From Ureibacillus terrenus (lineage in GTDB: Bacteria; Bacillota; Bacilli; Bacillales_A; Planococcaceae), in NCBI RefSeq assembly GCF_006569205.1, contig NZ_VIGD01000006.1:100583-164582 (forward strand): a DNA stretch of 64,000 nt, written 5' to 3'. Under the pieces are notes generated by a model, which saw only the letters and a program-made list of their open reading frames with translations, made no database searches and was not told the DNA's origin. The position numbers were made by a program, and so were the translations under genes. Shown piece after piece: positions 43,871-53,220 of the stretch (positions within the stretch are counted from its first letter, which is position 1; each line of letters starts with the position of its first letter).

Positions 43871-44692
43871 TTATTCAACACCTTCAAAGTTGGTTTGCCA
43901 TTTCAGCAATTTTTTCTCCAATAAACGGACAAGGGAATCAGTTAATTTTCCGACCACTCCGAAAATGATGATGCCGACGAATACCTTATCTGTCTGGGAA
44001 AACTGTCGTGCATCCATAATCATATATCCGACCCCTGAACTGGATCCCATCAACTCAGCCACAACAAGGCTGAGCCAAGCAATTCCAAGGGATAGGCGAA
44101 TTCCGACAAGAATATGGCCAAGGGCTGATGGCAGAATTAATTTAGTAACCTTTTTCCATCTACTAAATTCCAATACTTGCGCCACTTCAAAAAGTTTCAT
44201 ATCAACAGAACGTATGCCATTATAAGTGTTTACATATAACGGAAAGAATGACGCAAATGCGATGAGCAATATTTTCGATAATTCATCTAATCCAAACCAC
44301 AAGATAAATAATGGGGTTACCGCTAAGCTTGGAATTGTTCTCAGCATTTGCATCGTTGGATCTAAATAGCTTTCAAATTGCTTTGAGAAACCTACAAGAA
44401 AGCCAAGAATCAAGGCGATGCCGCCTCCGAGCAAAAAGCCTGCTGCAGCACGATAGATGCTAATCTGCAAATGTTCCAATAACACACCGCTAATAATCAA
44501 CTGATAAAAAGTTGATACAATTTGAAGAGGACTTGGAAGAACTGTTACGGAAACAAGACCGCTTGAAGAAACTATTTGCCAAATGATGATTACAAGCAGC
44601 GGGAAAACCAATCCTTTTCCCCAAGCCGCCGATGATTTTTTTGCTTTTTTCCCGCCGGCAATCGGCTTATTCAATGCCTGAGCCCGGACCAT
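43871..44692 (-). CDS. ssuC: Aliphatic sulfonate ABC transporter permease
   Basis: 273 residues, about six membrane helices, and the BPD-transport coupling motif in EVAQVLEFSRWKKVTKLILPSA. The family signature VVAELMGSSSGVGYMI is near residue 225. Its ATG (44692) follows AAGGTGGTGAGTGAT and begins 2 nt after the ssuA stop. It forms the membrane channel for sulfonate uptake with SsuB and SsuA. Confidence 0.92.
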   Translation of the reverse strand: MVRAQALNKPIAGGKKAKKSSAAWGKGLVFPLLVIIIWQIVSSSGLVSVTVLPSPLQIVSTFYQLIISGVLLEHLQISIYRAAAGFLLGGGIALILGFLVGFSKQFESYLDPTMQMLRTIPSLAVTPLFILWFGLDELSKILLIAFASFFPLYVNTYNGIRSVDMKLFEVAQVLEFSRWKKVTKLILPSALGHILVGIRLSLGIAWLSLVVAELMGSSSGVGYMIMDARQFSQTDKVFVGIIIFGVVGKLTDSLVRLLEKKLLKWQTNFEGVE

Positions 44693-44693
44693 A

Positions 44694-45689
44694 TCACTCA
44701 CCACCTTTTAATAATTTCTCAATAAATCGGTTCTCCACTACTGTTTCCACATCGATTTTGTTGCCAAATACGCCTTGTTCCACAAACAAATCCGCCACTC
44801 TCTGTTGGCTCTCAATGACATCTTCCTCAATGACTTGCATCTCATATGGCGTATTTTTTAAGACTTCCTCCACAACGACAGGGTCAAGCCCTTTTAAGTC
44901 TGCAAAAAATTGCACCGCTTCCTCAGGATGCTCATTCAGCCAATCGGTCGCCTTTTTATATACTTTCAGATAAATAGATACCAGCTCAGGATTTTCTTCT
45001 ATAAAATCTGTCCGCGCAATGGTGAACAATGGACTAAATACACCAATATCCTCACATTTTATCAGCGCTTTTGCATGATTCCCTACAGTTTGATAGGAAA
45101 TAAACGGTTCCCATGTAGCCCATGCATCCACTGTGCCATTTTCAAATGCAGGCTGCGCCTCATCCGGCTGAAGCTGGATAATCTCAACCTTTGACGGGTC
45201 AACCCCCTCTTTATCAAAAGCTTCATATAACAAACCATAAGCACTGCTTCCTTTCGCAACGGCAACTTTTTTTCCTATTAAATCTTTAATAGATTTAATG
45301 TCGCTATCTTCCGGAATTAAAACTGCATTATTGGTTTTACCTTTGGATAATAACGCTATTTCTTTAAAATCAATGCCTGCTGCTTGCCCAGAAAGCGGCG
45401 GTGTATTTCCTACCTCTGTAATATCCAGTTTCCCTGCGGCAATACCTTCAAATTGAGGGGGGCCGCTTTGGAATTCAGTCCAATTGATTTTAACTCCGAC
45501 TTCTTCAAACGCTTCTTCCAGCCATCCTTTTTCTTTTGCTATCCACAAAGGGGAAAGGACTTGCTGAATTCCCAGATTAATAGTTTTTGTTGAAGATGAA
45601 CTGTTTTTATTTTCACTTTCCGAATCAGATGAACAAGCAGCCAATAACAAAGCAAACAATGCTAACATAAATAGAAATCGTTTTTTCAT
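44694..45689 (-). CDS. ssuA: Sulfonate-binding lipoprotein
   Basis: 331 residues. A lipoprotein signal ends in the lipobox LLAAC with Cys at residue 19, followed by a Ser/Glu/Asn-rich linker. The SsuA/NMT1-type binding fold follows: INLGIQQVLSPLWIAKEKGWL, AAGKLDITEVGNTPPL, KGSSAYGLLYEAF, VDAWATWEPF. It captures aliphatic sulfonates outside the membrane. Start ATG 45689 follows an AGGAGG-type site; 12 nt separate it from ssuB. Confidence 0.93.
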   Translation of the reverse strand: MKKRFLFMLALFALLLAACSSDSESENKNSSSSTKTINLGIQQVLSPLWIAKEKGWLEEAFEEVGVKINWTEFQSGPPQFEGIAAGKLDITEVGNTPPLSGQAAGIDFKEIALLSKGKTNNAVLIPEDSDIKSIKDLIGKKVAVAKGSSAYGLLYEAFDKEGVDPSKVEIIQLQPDEAQPAFENGTVDAWATWEPFISYQTVGNHAKALIKCEDIGVFSPLFTIARTDFIEENPELVSIYLKVYKKATDWLNEHPEEAVQFFADLKGLDPVVVEEVLKNTPYEMQVIEEDVIESQQRVADLFVEQGVFGNKIDVETVVENRFIEKLLKGGE

Positions 45690-45701
45690 AATCCATACCT
45701 C

Positions 45702-46469
45702 CTAGATGCCTTCTCCATCCCGATATTTTTCATATTCCGTTTTTTCAAATTCCTGTAATACCCGCTGTCTTACATCCTGATATGAAGGACTTGTTCTTGA
45801 GCGCGGATAACTTAATTCAACAGGGACGAGCTTTTCCACTCTTCCCGGATTTGCACTCAAAATCGCAATATGTGTCCCAAGATACACCGCCTCGTCAATA
45901 TCATGGGTTACAAGCATCATCGTGATCTTCTTGCGTTGCCAAATATCGATGAGCACATCCTGCAAATGTTGGCGTGTGAACGCGTCCAATGCGCCAAACG
46001 GTTCATCGAGCAACAATATTTCCGGATCCCGGATAAGAGCCCTCGCTATCGCTACCCGTTGCGACATACCGCCCGAAATTTCGCTTGGATATGCTTTCTC
46101 ATAGCCTTTGAGCCGGACAATTTCTATTATTTCATCCACTTTTTCGCGGACTTCCGGATCTTTCAGATTTAAGTCTGCCGCGATATTTTGCTCCACCGTC
46201 ATCCAAGGAAACAAACGATGTTCTTGAAAAATAAACCCTTGAGCAATCCCCGGCTTTTCCACTTGACGTCCATTGACGATGACGGCACCGCGGTAATCCG
46301 TATCCAGTCCGGCCACGATTTTCAGCAACGTACTTTTGCCGCAACCGCTCGGCCCAATAATCGTTAAAAAATCTCCTTTATTAAGCGTCAACTGAATATC
46401 GTCGAGCACAAGCTTCCGTTCTTGTTCAATGCGAAAGTTCTTTTCTTGAATCGAAATCTTTACCCCCAT
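45702..46469 (-). CDS. ssuB: Sulfonate ABC transporter ATP-binding protein
   Basis: 255 residues. Walker [12 protein letters not shown] near residue 42, Q-loop [13 protein letters not shown], signature [15 protein letters not shown], Walker [13 protein letters not shown] and H-loop VTHDIDEA are intact. ATG 46469 follows GGGGGAGGTTTATGT; the ORF extends 11 codons upstream into the ribosome-binding site. First gene of ssuBACD, preceded by a leader with an intrinsic terminator. Confidence 0.94.
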   Translation of the reverse strand: MGVKISIQEKNFRIEQERKLVLDDIQLTLNKGDFLTIIGPSGCGKSTLLKIVAGLDTDYRGAVIVNGRQVEKPGIAQGFIFQEHRLFPWMTVEQNIAADLNLKDPEVREKVDEIIEIVRLKGYEKAYPSEISGGMSQRVAIARALIRDPEILLLDEPFGALDAFTRQHLQDVLIDIWQRKKITMMLVTHDIDEAVYLGTHIAILSANPGRVEKLVPVELSYPRSRTSPSYQDVRQRVLQEFEKTEYEKYRDGEGI

Positions 46470-46486
46470 ACATAAACCTCCCCCAA

Positions 46487-46558
46487 TAAAAAAAGACAAC
46501 AAGAGACCTTCACCATGCGTTTATCATGAATGGCATGTATGAAGACCTCCAGTTGTCT
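46487..46558 (-). terminator. Leader terminator hairpin upstream of ssuB
   Basis: On the minus strand AGACAAC...GTTGTCT encloses an inner pairing of GAGGTCTTCAT with ATGGTGAAGGTCTC, followed immediately by TTTTTTT. It lies between the ssu promoter and the ssuB ribosome-binding site, so it should act as an attenuator. Confidence 0.75.
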
Positions 46559-46636
46559 GGCAAGTCTTGTTTATTATTTCTGATTTTACTAAGCAGAGAC
46601 TTAATATTGTTTAATACCTAGTAGTTTTATATGTTT

Positions 46637-46665
46637 AATATAAAATAATCGTATAAAAATGTCAA
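46637..46665 (-). promoter_or_regulatory. SigA promoter of ssuBACD
   Basis: Minus strand TTGACA (46665-46660), 17-nt spacer, TATATT (46642-46637). It gives a leader of about 160 nt before ssuB. Confidence 0.8.
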
Positions 46666-46850
46666 TACTTTTTCTTTGCTGGTTTTCATTCGTTTTTCTC
46701 TTGCATTATCACAAACTCATTATTTCAGTGCCTTGACACTTCAAAAAGGACAAAAATTCTCAAGCAAGATCTAACAATGCAATGATTTTCCTTCCTCAGA
46801 TTCTCTATGATATTATTTCAGTAAATATGAAAGAAGGATAAGTGAATGCC

Positions 46851-47600
46851 ATGGGATTTTCAAATAAAACCGTGATTGTTACAGGTGCAGGAAACGGGAT
46901 TGGAAAAGGGATTGCGTCGCTTTACGCGAAAGAAGGCGCGAATGTCGTTATCGCTGATATCGATGAACATGGCGGAAATCAAGTTCTTCAACAAATCAAA
47001 GGACAGGGCGGAAAAGCAATTTTCGTAAAAACCGATGTCAGAGTGGAAGAAGATATTGTCCGGTTAATGAAAGCTGCCCATGAAGCATATGGCCGCATCG
47101 ATATTTTAATCAATAATGCGGGCATATCGGTATTTAAATCCCCGTTCGAATTAACGGTCGAAGAATGGGACAACATTATCAATACAAATTTACGAAGCGT
47201 CTTCCTGGCTTCGAGGGAAGCGGCAACATATATGCGGCAGAACCGGGATGGCGGTGCAATTGTGAATATCGCCTCCACGCGCGCCATTATGTCCGAACCG
47301 AATTCGGAAGCTTATGCGGCCTCCAAAGGCGGCATTGTCGCTTTGACCCACGCCCTGGCCGCATCATTCAGCGAATATCGGATTACCGTCAATGCCATCT
47401 CTCCGGGCTGGATTGAAACGGGCGATTATTCAAAATTGCGGAGAATCGACCATGAACAGCATTTCTCAAAACGTGTAGGCAAACCGGATGATATTGCCAG
47501 AGCATGCCTCTATTTAACGTCAAAAGAAAACGACTTTGTTACAGGCATCAATCTGGTTGTCGACGGCGGTATGACGAGAAAAATGATTTATGTGGAATAA
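46851..47600 (+). CDS. Short-chain dehydrogenase/reductase
   Basis: 249 residues of a classical SDR. NAD(P) motif TGAGNGIGKGIA at 11-22, NNAG at about 88, catalytic Ser in NIAST and YAASKGG (Tyr/Lys) near 155, ending FVTGINLVVDGGMTRKM. The acidic IADID at the end of beta-2 suggests NAD preference. The substrate is unknown. ATG 46851 was chosen because the protein then starts like its family; GTG 46842 is closer to AGAAGGA and remains possible. Confidence 0.85.
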   Translation: MGFSNKTVIVTGAGNGIGKGIASLYAKEGANVVIADIDEHGGNQVLQQIKGQGGKAIFVKTDVRVEEDIVRLMKAAHEAYGRIDILINNAGISVFKSPFELTVEEWDNIINTNLRSVFLASREAATYMRQNRDGGAIVNIASTRAIMSEPNSEAYAASKGGIVALTHALAASFSEYRITVNAISPGWIETGDYSKLRRIDHEQHFSKRVGKPDDIARACLYLTSKENDFVTGINLVVDGGMTRKMIYVE

Positions 47601-47601
47601 A

Positions 47602-47661
47602 AAATAGGAGAAGCCTGAACTATGCGGGTTGTTTTCATGGTTCGCGGCTTCTCCTTTTTTA
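47602..47661 (+). terminator. Terminator after SDR gene
   Basis: Stem AGGAGAAGCC / GGCTTCTCCT with a 30-nt loop, then TTTTTT. Confidence 0.8.
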
Positions 47662-47662
47662 T

Positions 47663-47863
47663 ATGACATTTTTACGCCAGCATCGGTTTTTTTATGTTTC
47701 GAATCCGCAGGAAAAACGCGGCAGCCCAAAGAAAAGACACCGACCAAAGAAATCGGAAAAGAAACCCCCGTTTCCGACCGTGGATGAACGGGAGATTGCC
47801 GCGCTGCACAATAACAAAATCAATCCCGTGCTTCTCCAGAAAGGAATGGCTTTCTTCGAATGA
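47663..47863 (+). CDS. Uncertain 66-residue basic protein or remnant
   Basis: The frame from ATG 47663 encodes a Lys/Arg/Pro-rich start (GSPKKRHRPKKSEKKPPFP) and the ordered-looking tail TVDEREIAALHNNKINPVLL. There is no ribosome-binding site and the ATG lies at the end of a terminator, so it may be a gene fragment. Confidence 0.3.
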   Translation: MTFLRQHRFFYVSNPQEKRGSPKKRHRPKKSEKKPPFPTVDEREIAALHNNKINPVLLQKGMAFFE

Positions 47864-47906
47864 ATTTTCATTAGATGAACCCGGTGATATCAAGAGTCTC
47901 CATTTG

Positions 47907-48593
47907 CTACAGAAAGTTAATGTTGTTTTCTGCCGCCTCCTGATGCTGATATTTGTACTCTTCCCATCGTTTCCGGGCAAAGTTCCGGTATTTATTTGAA
48001 ATTTCCCTGCCAGTTAACAACCGGGAAAATCCCCTTTTCGCTTCCGCAAGATCCCCTAATCGGAGACTTATTTCCGCAACCAAATATTGTATTTTTTCTT
48101 CGCTCTCTTTGTTGGCTGCGCGGGACTTATTGAACAAGTCCCTTGCCGACTGCAGATAGCGCTTTTCGGACATCCGATCTTGTTTTAACCGATACAGCCA
48201 GGCAATTTTTAAGGCGAAATTCGCCAAGACAAGTTCTTCTTCCATGGAAGCTTTTGCGACCAAATAAGCCATTTGATAACTTGCAACGGCTTCATCAATT
48301 GTCCGTTCTCTGCAAAGGTTCATCACCTTTTGCAATTTGTTGATATAACTTTCACCGGCGAGGGAAAGAAATGGCCCATAAGTCCGCGTCATCGACTTAT
48401 GATAGGCGTATCCGCAATGCGGACAAACAGCCACTTCATATAACAAGGGATTCACCCCTTCGTATATCGGCATAAAATCCATATCCTGCCCTTTCACTTT
48501 AAAACGGCCGGGGCGGACTTTATATGTTGTATAACTCTTCCTGCAAAAATTGCACACCATCTTGCTTTCGTAATAATCCAGATTAAATGACAT
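47907..48593 (-). CDS. DUF2225 protein
   Basis: 228 residues. An N-terminal zinc-binding domain has MVCNFCRKSYTTYKVRP and VAVCPHCGYAYHKS (two CxxC pairs), and the rest is TPR-like helices (LGDLAEAKRGFSRLL). DUF2225 proteins are widespread in Firmicutes with no proven function. ATG 48593 follows AAAGGGA. Confidence 0.85.
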   Translation of the reverse strand: MSFNLDYYESKMVCNFCRKSYTTYKVRPGRFKVKGQDMDFMPIYEGVNPLLYEVAVCPHCGYAYHKSMTRTYGPFLSLAGESYINKLQKVMNLCRERTIDEAVASYQMAYLVAKASMEEELVLANFALKIAWLYRLKQDRMSEKRYLQSARDLFNKSRAANKESEEKIQYLVAEISLRLGDLAEAKRGFSRLLTGREISNKYRNFARKRWEEYKYQHQEAAENNINFL

Positions 48594-48804
48594 ATCATAC
48601 CAATCCCTTTAAATTTTTCAAAAAAATGGAGAATAATAGGAAATTTATAACAATGAATAAATAGACTATGAATCCAAGGTCTTTCTTTATATTATAACTT
48701 TTAACCCTGATATTTTGATGATGAAAATAGGAAAATTTCATTAAAATTGCAGAAATTTATGAAGCAAGAGAGATTTTGCAAACGCATGGTTTGACCATGA
48801 AATC

Positions 48805-48840
48805 AAAAAACGCACACCATCCGGAATGGTGCGCGTTTGC
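48805..48840 (-). terminator. Terminator of the small membrane protein gene
   Basis: Stem AAACGCACACCAT / ATGGTGCGCGTTT, T-run on the minus strand. Confidence 0.85.
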
Positions 48841-48847
48841 AACTTTA

Positions 48848-49072
48848 TTAATCTGGCAATGAATTTTTCATATCATGATTCATTCTTTTCCTGCCCGATA
48901 TTCCATATCTTCTCCAAATCAATGAGGAAATGAGGAGAATCAAACCGGCCGAAGCGCCAATCAGCTGGTCTAATAAAAGCTCGCCTTTTGCGAAATAGCG
49001 GATCATGAATACGCCGCCAAAAATAATCATGATAATTACTGACAATCGAATGAAAAATAAATTTACTTTCAT
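48848..49072 (-). CDS. Small two-helix membrane protein
   Basis: 74 residues with two membrane helices (about 5-24 and 36-52) and a basic C terminus. ATG 49072 follows GGAGGGGGATTGATT. It lies 56 nt after the site-2-protease-like gene and is probably co-transcribed with it. No recognised family. Confidence 0.6.
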   Translation of the reverse strand: MKVNLFFIRLSVIIMIIFGGVFMIRYFAKGELLLDQLIGASAGLILLISSLIWRRYGISGRKRMNHDMKNSLPD

Positions 49073-49128
49073 AATCAATCCCCCTCCATTTTTAATGAGC
49101 CTGAATCCGAATGCTGTATTTTTGAACA

Positions 49129-50187
49129 TTACTCCAAAGCAGGAGGAAGCAAAGAAAAGCTTAAATAACTGCTGATTCCTAAAACCGCAGCCAGCCCGAA
49201 ATAAATCAGAAAGGTAAAAAGTTTGGTTTTACCGTCTGTTTGATAATAGGAAGCCGTTTGTTCAACCCGTTTATGTATGTTCTCCACTTCCCGTTCAAAG
49301 CCAGAAATAAACGCCTGTTTCTTTTGTTCTCTTGTTCTTTCCCTTTCTTCTTCCGACATTTCTTTTTCATGTTCTTGTTCATCATTTAATATATCCAATG
49401 TTTCCAGCAATTCCCTTTCTTCTTTCAGATTCTTTTCCAAGGATTTGGCGAAATATTGCAAATGTTCGTAAGTGGAAGTTTCCGCGATATTTTTCAATGA
49501 AGCAAGCATCTCTTGATATTCTATTACACGTTTCCGGTCGTCACTAATATTTTTTTGTATTTTCCGAATGGAAGACCATTGAAAAAGCCCCAAAAACATC
49601 ATGACAAACGCCAAAAAACTTTGGCTCCAAATGGCAAAAACCAAAAGCAGAATCAAACCAAGCCCCCACAATTTTGTACTGATGGCGGAAACAATACGTC
49701 CCCCGTCAAGAGGTGTGATCGGAATCAGATTGAACAGGTTAAGGATTGAACCCAACACGATTACCAATGCCCAAAAACTGTCTTTTGTAAACATGTACAA
49801 CGGTACGGCGGGCAAAAAGGCAAGCAGCCCAAATAACGGACCCATATATGCTATAAAAGCTTCTTCCTTGGCATTCTTCGGCTGTTTCTTCGTTCCAACG
49901 ACCGCGCCCATGAAGGGGATAAAAATCGCCGGACTCGTCGGGATGTTTAATTTCCTTGCGGCATAGAGATGGCCGCATTCGTGTACAAATATCAAATATA
50001 CAAGGGCCACCGCAAATTTCCATCCATACAATGCCGCATAAGTTCCCAAGAAAATCAACATGCTGATCAAGGTTTTTAATTTGAGAAATTTTAGGAACGG
50101 AAGCAGCCATTTTAATTTGCCGACCAAAAAAAGGGCGGCTACGCTGAGGATGCCCCAAATCGAATTTTTCTTTCTTGAAGCTTCCAT
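49129..50187 (-). CDS. Site-2-protease-like (M50) membrane metalloprotease
   Basis: 352 residues. The zinc-site helix FVHECGHLYAARKL near residue 75 and the distal motif NLIPITPLDGGR near 155 identify an M50-family intramembrane protease. A long cytoplasmic coiled coil (about 205-320, very rich in Glu and Lys) and a final membrane helix follow. Substrate unknown; it is not adjacent to a sigma factor. ATG 50187 follows GGAGTG. Confidence 0.85.
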   Translation of the reverse strand: MEASRKKNSIWGILSVAALFLVGKLKWLLPFLKFLKLKTLISMLIFLGTYAALYGWKFAVALVYLIFVHECGHLYAARKLNIPTSPAIFIPFMGAVVGTKKQPKNAKEEAFIAYMGPLFGLLAFLPAVPLYMFTKDSFWALVIVLGSILNLFNLIPITPLDGGRIVSAISTKLWGLGLILLLVFAIWSQSFLAFVMMFLGLFQWSSIRKIQKNISDDRKRVIEYQEMLASLKNIAETSTYEHLQYFAKSLEKNLKEERELLETLDILNDEQEHEKEMSEEERERTREQKKQAFISGFEREVENIHKRVEQTASYYQTDGKTKLFTFLIYFGLAAVLGISSYLSFSLLPPALE

Positions 50188-50349
50188 AATATCACTCCAG
50201 CTGTTCAGTATCATCACAAATTTTATAAAAAGTAATCTTATGTAAAACGTTTAATTTTAAATACGTTTATTATAGCGAAATTGTTTCATCCTATTCATTT
50301 CCATCTGCTTTTATACACTTTTCCTCTCATCGGCAACTGCGAAATAAAA

Positions 50350-50388
50350 AAGCAGAAGACATTTTATATCCAATGTCTTCTGCTTAAG
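50350..50388 (-). terminator. Terminator downstream of XRE gene region
   Basis: Perfect 14-bp stem AAGCAGAAGACATT / AATGTCTTCTGCTT with minus-strand TTTTTATT. The 150 nt between it and the XRE gene hold only an unrecognised 35-codon open stretch ending RRPAFIGGPAS, perhaps a remnant. Confidence 0.82.
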
Positions 50389-50536
50389 GGAAATGAATTT
50401 TCCTCTTAGCTTGCGGGCCCTCCAATAAAAGCAGGCCTTCGAAGATCAGGATTTTGATCCGTTTTATTAAAAACTTTGCCAAAGACAGTCCTTTTCCATA
50501 TTCCGCATTTTTCTGATCAGCCCGGCATCAACCTTC

Positions 50537-51532
50537 TTATTCTTCCGCTTTCAATACCAATTTCACGATGGATATAAACGCCCCGTAAAGCACACCTGCC
50601 ACCGGCCAAACCGCCCAGGTAACCTCCCATTTCATGCCAGTCAAAGACCATGCAAGATAAACCGCAACTACGACACACCAATACGCACCGCTGATTCTGC
50701 CAATCACGACGGATGATTTTTTCTTCCCTATTGTATAATCCCCTTCTTGAAGCAGTTTTTCATAACTTCCTTTCACAATGCCGACCCTTACAAACATGTT
50801 TACGGCAATCGCAATCATTACCAGAAGCAAACCGACCATCAAGGTGATAATATAGGTTTTATGTGTAAGCAAGCCGCTGATGATGAGTGGCAAGCAGCTT
50901 AAAATACATAGGACCACACCGATTGACACGAATAAATTAAACTTGCCGGTAAACGCGTTCTTTTTCTCCCGCACCATTCCGCTGACGCCATATTCCGTTT
51001 CAATCGCTTCTGTATTGAGATAGTCGTACTTTTGCGATTCGTTGGCGCACTTGATAAAGATAAACACTCCCACGGTAATCATAAGCAATAAAGCGGTGAT
51101 GCCTATACCGCCGGCAACCTTGTCGGTAATGCCAAAGAGTTTGTCGTCCGCCAATCCCGAAAGGACGATTAATATCGAAGGAGATAAAATGCAGAGCGAT
51201 ACGCCGAATGCAATCAAAGGTGCCTGTTTTTCCTGCAATTTCAAAAAATCCACCGCTTCTTCCATGCTCACTTTGCGAATGTTTCTTGACTCTTCCGGCG
51301 CTTCATCCATTGGAAGCGGAGATGCCATCTGCCCCAATTCATCTTTCAACAGATAATCGGTCGTCACGCCAAACAATTCGGCCATTTTTAAAATGCGGTT
51401 CAGATCCGGCACCGATTGGGCGCTTTCCCATTTGGATACAGCCTGCCTTGAAACGCCGAGCTTTTCCGCCAATTCTTCCTGGCTCCAACCATTCTTCTTT
51501 CGTTCTTCCCTGATTTTGTCTGCTAAAATCAT
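50537..51532 (-). CDS. XRE-family regulator with membrane domain
   Basis: 331 residues. Residues 1-60 are an XRE helix-turn-helix (WSQEELAEKLGVSRQAVSKWESAQSVPDLNRI). After a linker, about six membrane helices follow from residue 105. Such fusions are thought to sense membrane signals and act on neighbouring genes. ATG 51532 follows AAAGGATGATG. Target genes are not evident. Confidence 0.88.
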   Translation of the reverse strand: MILADKIREERKKNGWSQEELAEKLGVSRQAVSKWESAQSVPDLNRILKMAELFGVTTDYLLKDELGQMASPLPMDEAPEESRNIRKVSMEEAVDFLKLQEKQAPLIAFGVSLCILSPSILIVLSGLADDKLFGITDKVAGGIGITALLLMITVGVFIFIKCANESQKYDYLNTEAIETEYGVSGMVREKKNAFTGKFNLFVSIGVVLCILSCLPLIISGLLTHKTYIITLMVGLLLVMIAIAVNMFVRVGIVKGSYEKLLQEGDYTIGKKKSSVVIGRISGAYWCVVVAVYLAWSLTGMKWEVTWAVWPVAGVLYGAFISIVKLVLKAEE

Positions 51533-51731
51533 TTTTCATCATCCTTTTTTATTCATTATTTGCTTTTCTTTTTTCAATCACATCCTACCCAAAAGGAAAG
51601 TTGCATTCTATAAAGTCCGTTTGGAAGTTTGTCAACTGCCGGTTGCAACCCGCGCCGCCACTGTATTTTTGCATGTATCCAAACATTTTGAATCTTTCTC
51701 GTTACACTCTTATGTTAAGAACTCTTTATTA

Positions 51732-51809
51732 TTATTTTTCTTCGCCGCACTGGCACATTCCTTGCAGTGACACAAACCCTTCAAAAACATCTTCAAGTGA
51801 AATATCCAT
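51732..51809 (-). pseudogene. Possible ABC-ATPase C-terminal remnant
   Basis: A 25-codon frame contains MDISLEDVFEGFVSLQG, like the SLEDVF tail of ABC-2-type ATPases, and a stop lies a few codons upstream. The rest of the 416-nt gap at 51533-51949 shows no other gene. Confidence 0.3.
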
Positions 51810-51872
51810 AAATCTGGCCCGTTGGTGATTATGTTGAAGGCGCTTTCAAATCAAATTCTTTGTATGACCAAA

Positions 51873-51908
51873 AAAAGAACGAATTCAATAAAGAATTCGT
51901 TCTTTTGA
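51873..51908. terminator. Terminator of the pfpI gene
   Basis: Perfect 14-bp stem AAAAGAACGAATTC / GAATTCGTTCTTTT, T-runs on both strands. Confidence 0.9.
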
Positions 51909-51949
51909 AATATTCCACATTATCCGAAAAAGAGGCTATTGAACAGCCC

Positions 51950-52459
51950 TTAATTCAATTTCGCCAAAATCTCCCGAATAAATGCAGGTTCATCTTTCGG
52001 CGTGCGGGATGTGATGAGGTTTCCGCTGACAATGACTTCTTCGTCGCGATAATCCGCCCCGGCAAGTTTCACATCATCCCGAATGCCGATGTAGCAAGTC
52101 GCCGCTTTCCCTTTCAAAATATCCGCGCTGATCATCACTTGCGGCCCGTGGCAAATACCGGCAATCAATTTGCCCTGTTCATTGACTTCTTTTACGAAAC
52201 GGACAACATCGTCATTGACACGCAATGCTTCCGGAGAACTTCCGCCCGGAATGATCACGGCATCGAAATCCTCCGCTTTCGCCTCACTTGCGCCTATATC
52301 CGCAGTATAAGTGACGGTGCCCTTTTTCCCTTTGCACTCCGCACCTTTTTCCAAGCCGACAATCACCGCTTCGTGGCCCGCTTCTTTTACCGCTTCATAT
52401 GGATTTTTCATTTCCGAATCCTCGAAATTATTTGCAAGTAAAAATGCAACCTTTGCCAT
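51950..52459 (-). CDS. PfpI/DJ-1 family protein
   Basis: 169 residues of the DJ-1/PfpI superfamily: VAFLLANNFEDSEM with the conserved Glu, VIIPGGSSPEALR, and the nucleophile elbow AGICHGPQ (Cys near 104). Members include YraA-type general stress proteins acting on glycated or damaged proteins. Start ATG 52459 follows GGAGGTTTTCTA. A decayed relative lies at 56441-56635. Confidence 0.92.
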   Translation of the reverse strand: MAKVAFLLANNFEDSEMKNPYEAVKEAGHEAVIVGLEKGAECKGKKGTVTYTADIGASEAKAEDFDAVIIPGGSSPEALRVNDDVVRFVKEVNEQGKLIAGICHGPQVMISADILKGKAATCYIGIRDDVKLAGADYRDEEVIVSGNLITSRTPKDEPAFIREILAKLN

Positions 52460-52641
52460 TAGAAAACCTCCTATTAGTAATCTTATAATATTAGTATAAT
52501 TTATTTTTGTATAAAATTGCAAAATATGAAGTTTCCTATAATTTCATTGAATCGGTTATCTCATCCGTTTCCTTATCCAATAGTTTTTAATTTGCCTATG
52601 GGAATGCCACTTTTTAATTACCACGCATAAAGATTTTCCAG

Positions 52642-53037
52642 CTAGATGAACGTGTGTTTTAAACACCAATGGCATACCCCAAAAATGAATCCGGCCGTCA
52701 AGAAAAATGAGTGGAACAGCATCGATTCAGGCGACAATAAATCAAAACTTCCAAATAAAAGGTTCAGAAATAATGTCGGTATAAAAAATACAAGCATGCA
52801 GCCAAGAGGATACAGAAGCCCTTTGTATTGATGAAAACATTTATCGATCAAATGGATAACTCCTAAATAAATTGGAAAACAGATTGTTAAAAAGATAATT
52901 CCGCCATAAAACAAGATGGCAGCCAAATCCCCGCCTAACGTTTCATTCCACACCCATTTTAAAATAAGCATGTATGAGAAGATTCCGGCAATAAACGATA
53001 ACACAGGGCTTAAAATATACAATCCGATATTTCTCAT
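52642..53037 (-). CDS. Four-helix membrane protein, unknown
   Basis: 131 residues with about four membrane helices. The GTG/TTG/ATG triplet at the start leaves ATG 53037 best spaced from AAAGGGGG. No recognised family. Confidence 0.6.
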   Translation of the reverse strand: MRNIGLYILSPVLSFIAGIFSYMLILKWVWNETLGGDLAAILFYGGIIFLTICFPIYLGVIHLIDKCFHQYKGLLYPLGCMLVFFIPTLFLNLLFGSFDLLSPESMLFHSFFLTAGFIFGVCHWCLKHTFI

Positions 53038-53139
53038 CAACACGCGCCCCCTTTCCAGTTATTGTATATGCTTTTAGAAGAAAGTAGAATACAAAAAATC
53101 AAAAATATAGGCGCAGCCACCCCTGCAAAAACATAAAAA

Positions 53140-53168
53140 ATCAAACCCCTTTTGCAAGGGTTTGATCA
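53140..53168 (-). terminator. Terminator of the DUF3267-like gene
   Basis: Stem ATCAAACCC / GGGTTTGAT with minus-strand TTTTTT. Confidence 0.82.
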
Positions 53169-53220
53169 CAAATTCCATTTATATAAGCTTAATTTAATAA
53201 TCACCGGATTTAATCAGCTG

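Noticed and set aside
46470..46665. S-box (SAM) riboswitch upstream of ssuB
   Set aside because: The leader lacks the AGAGGTGGAGGGA and GAAGCCCGGCAACC core motifs.
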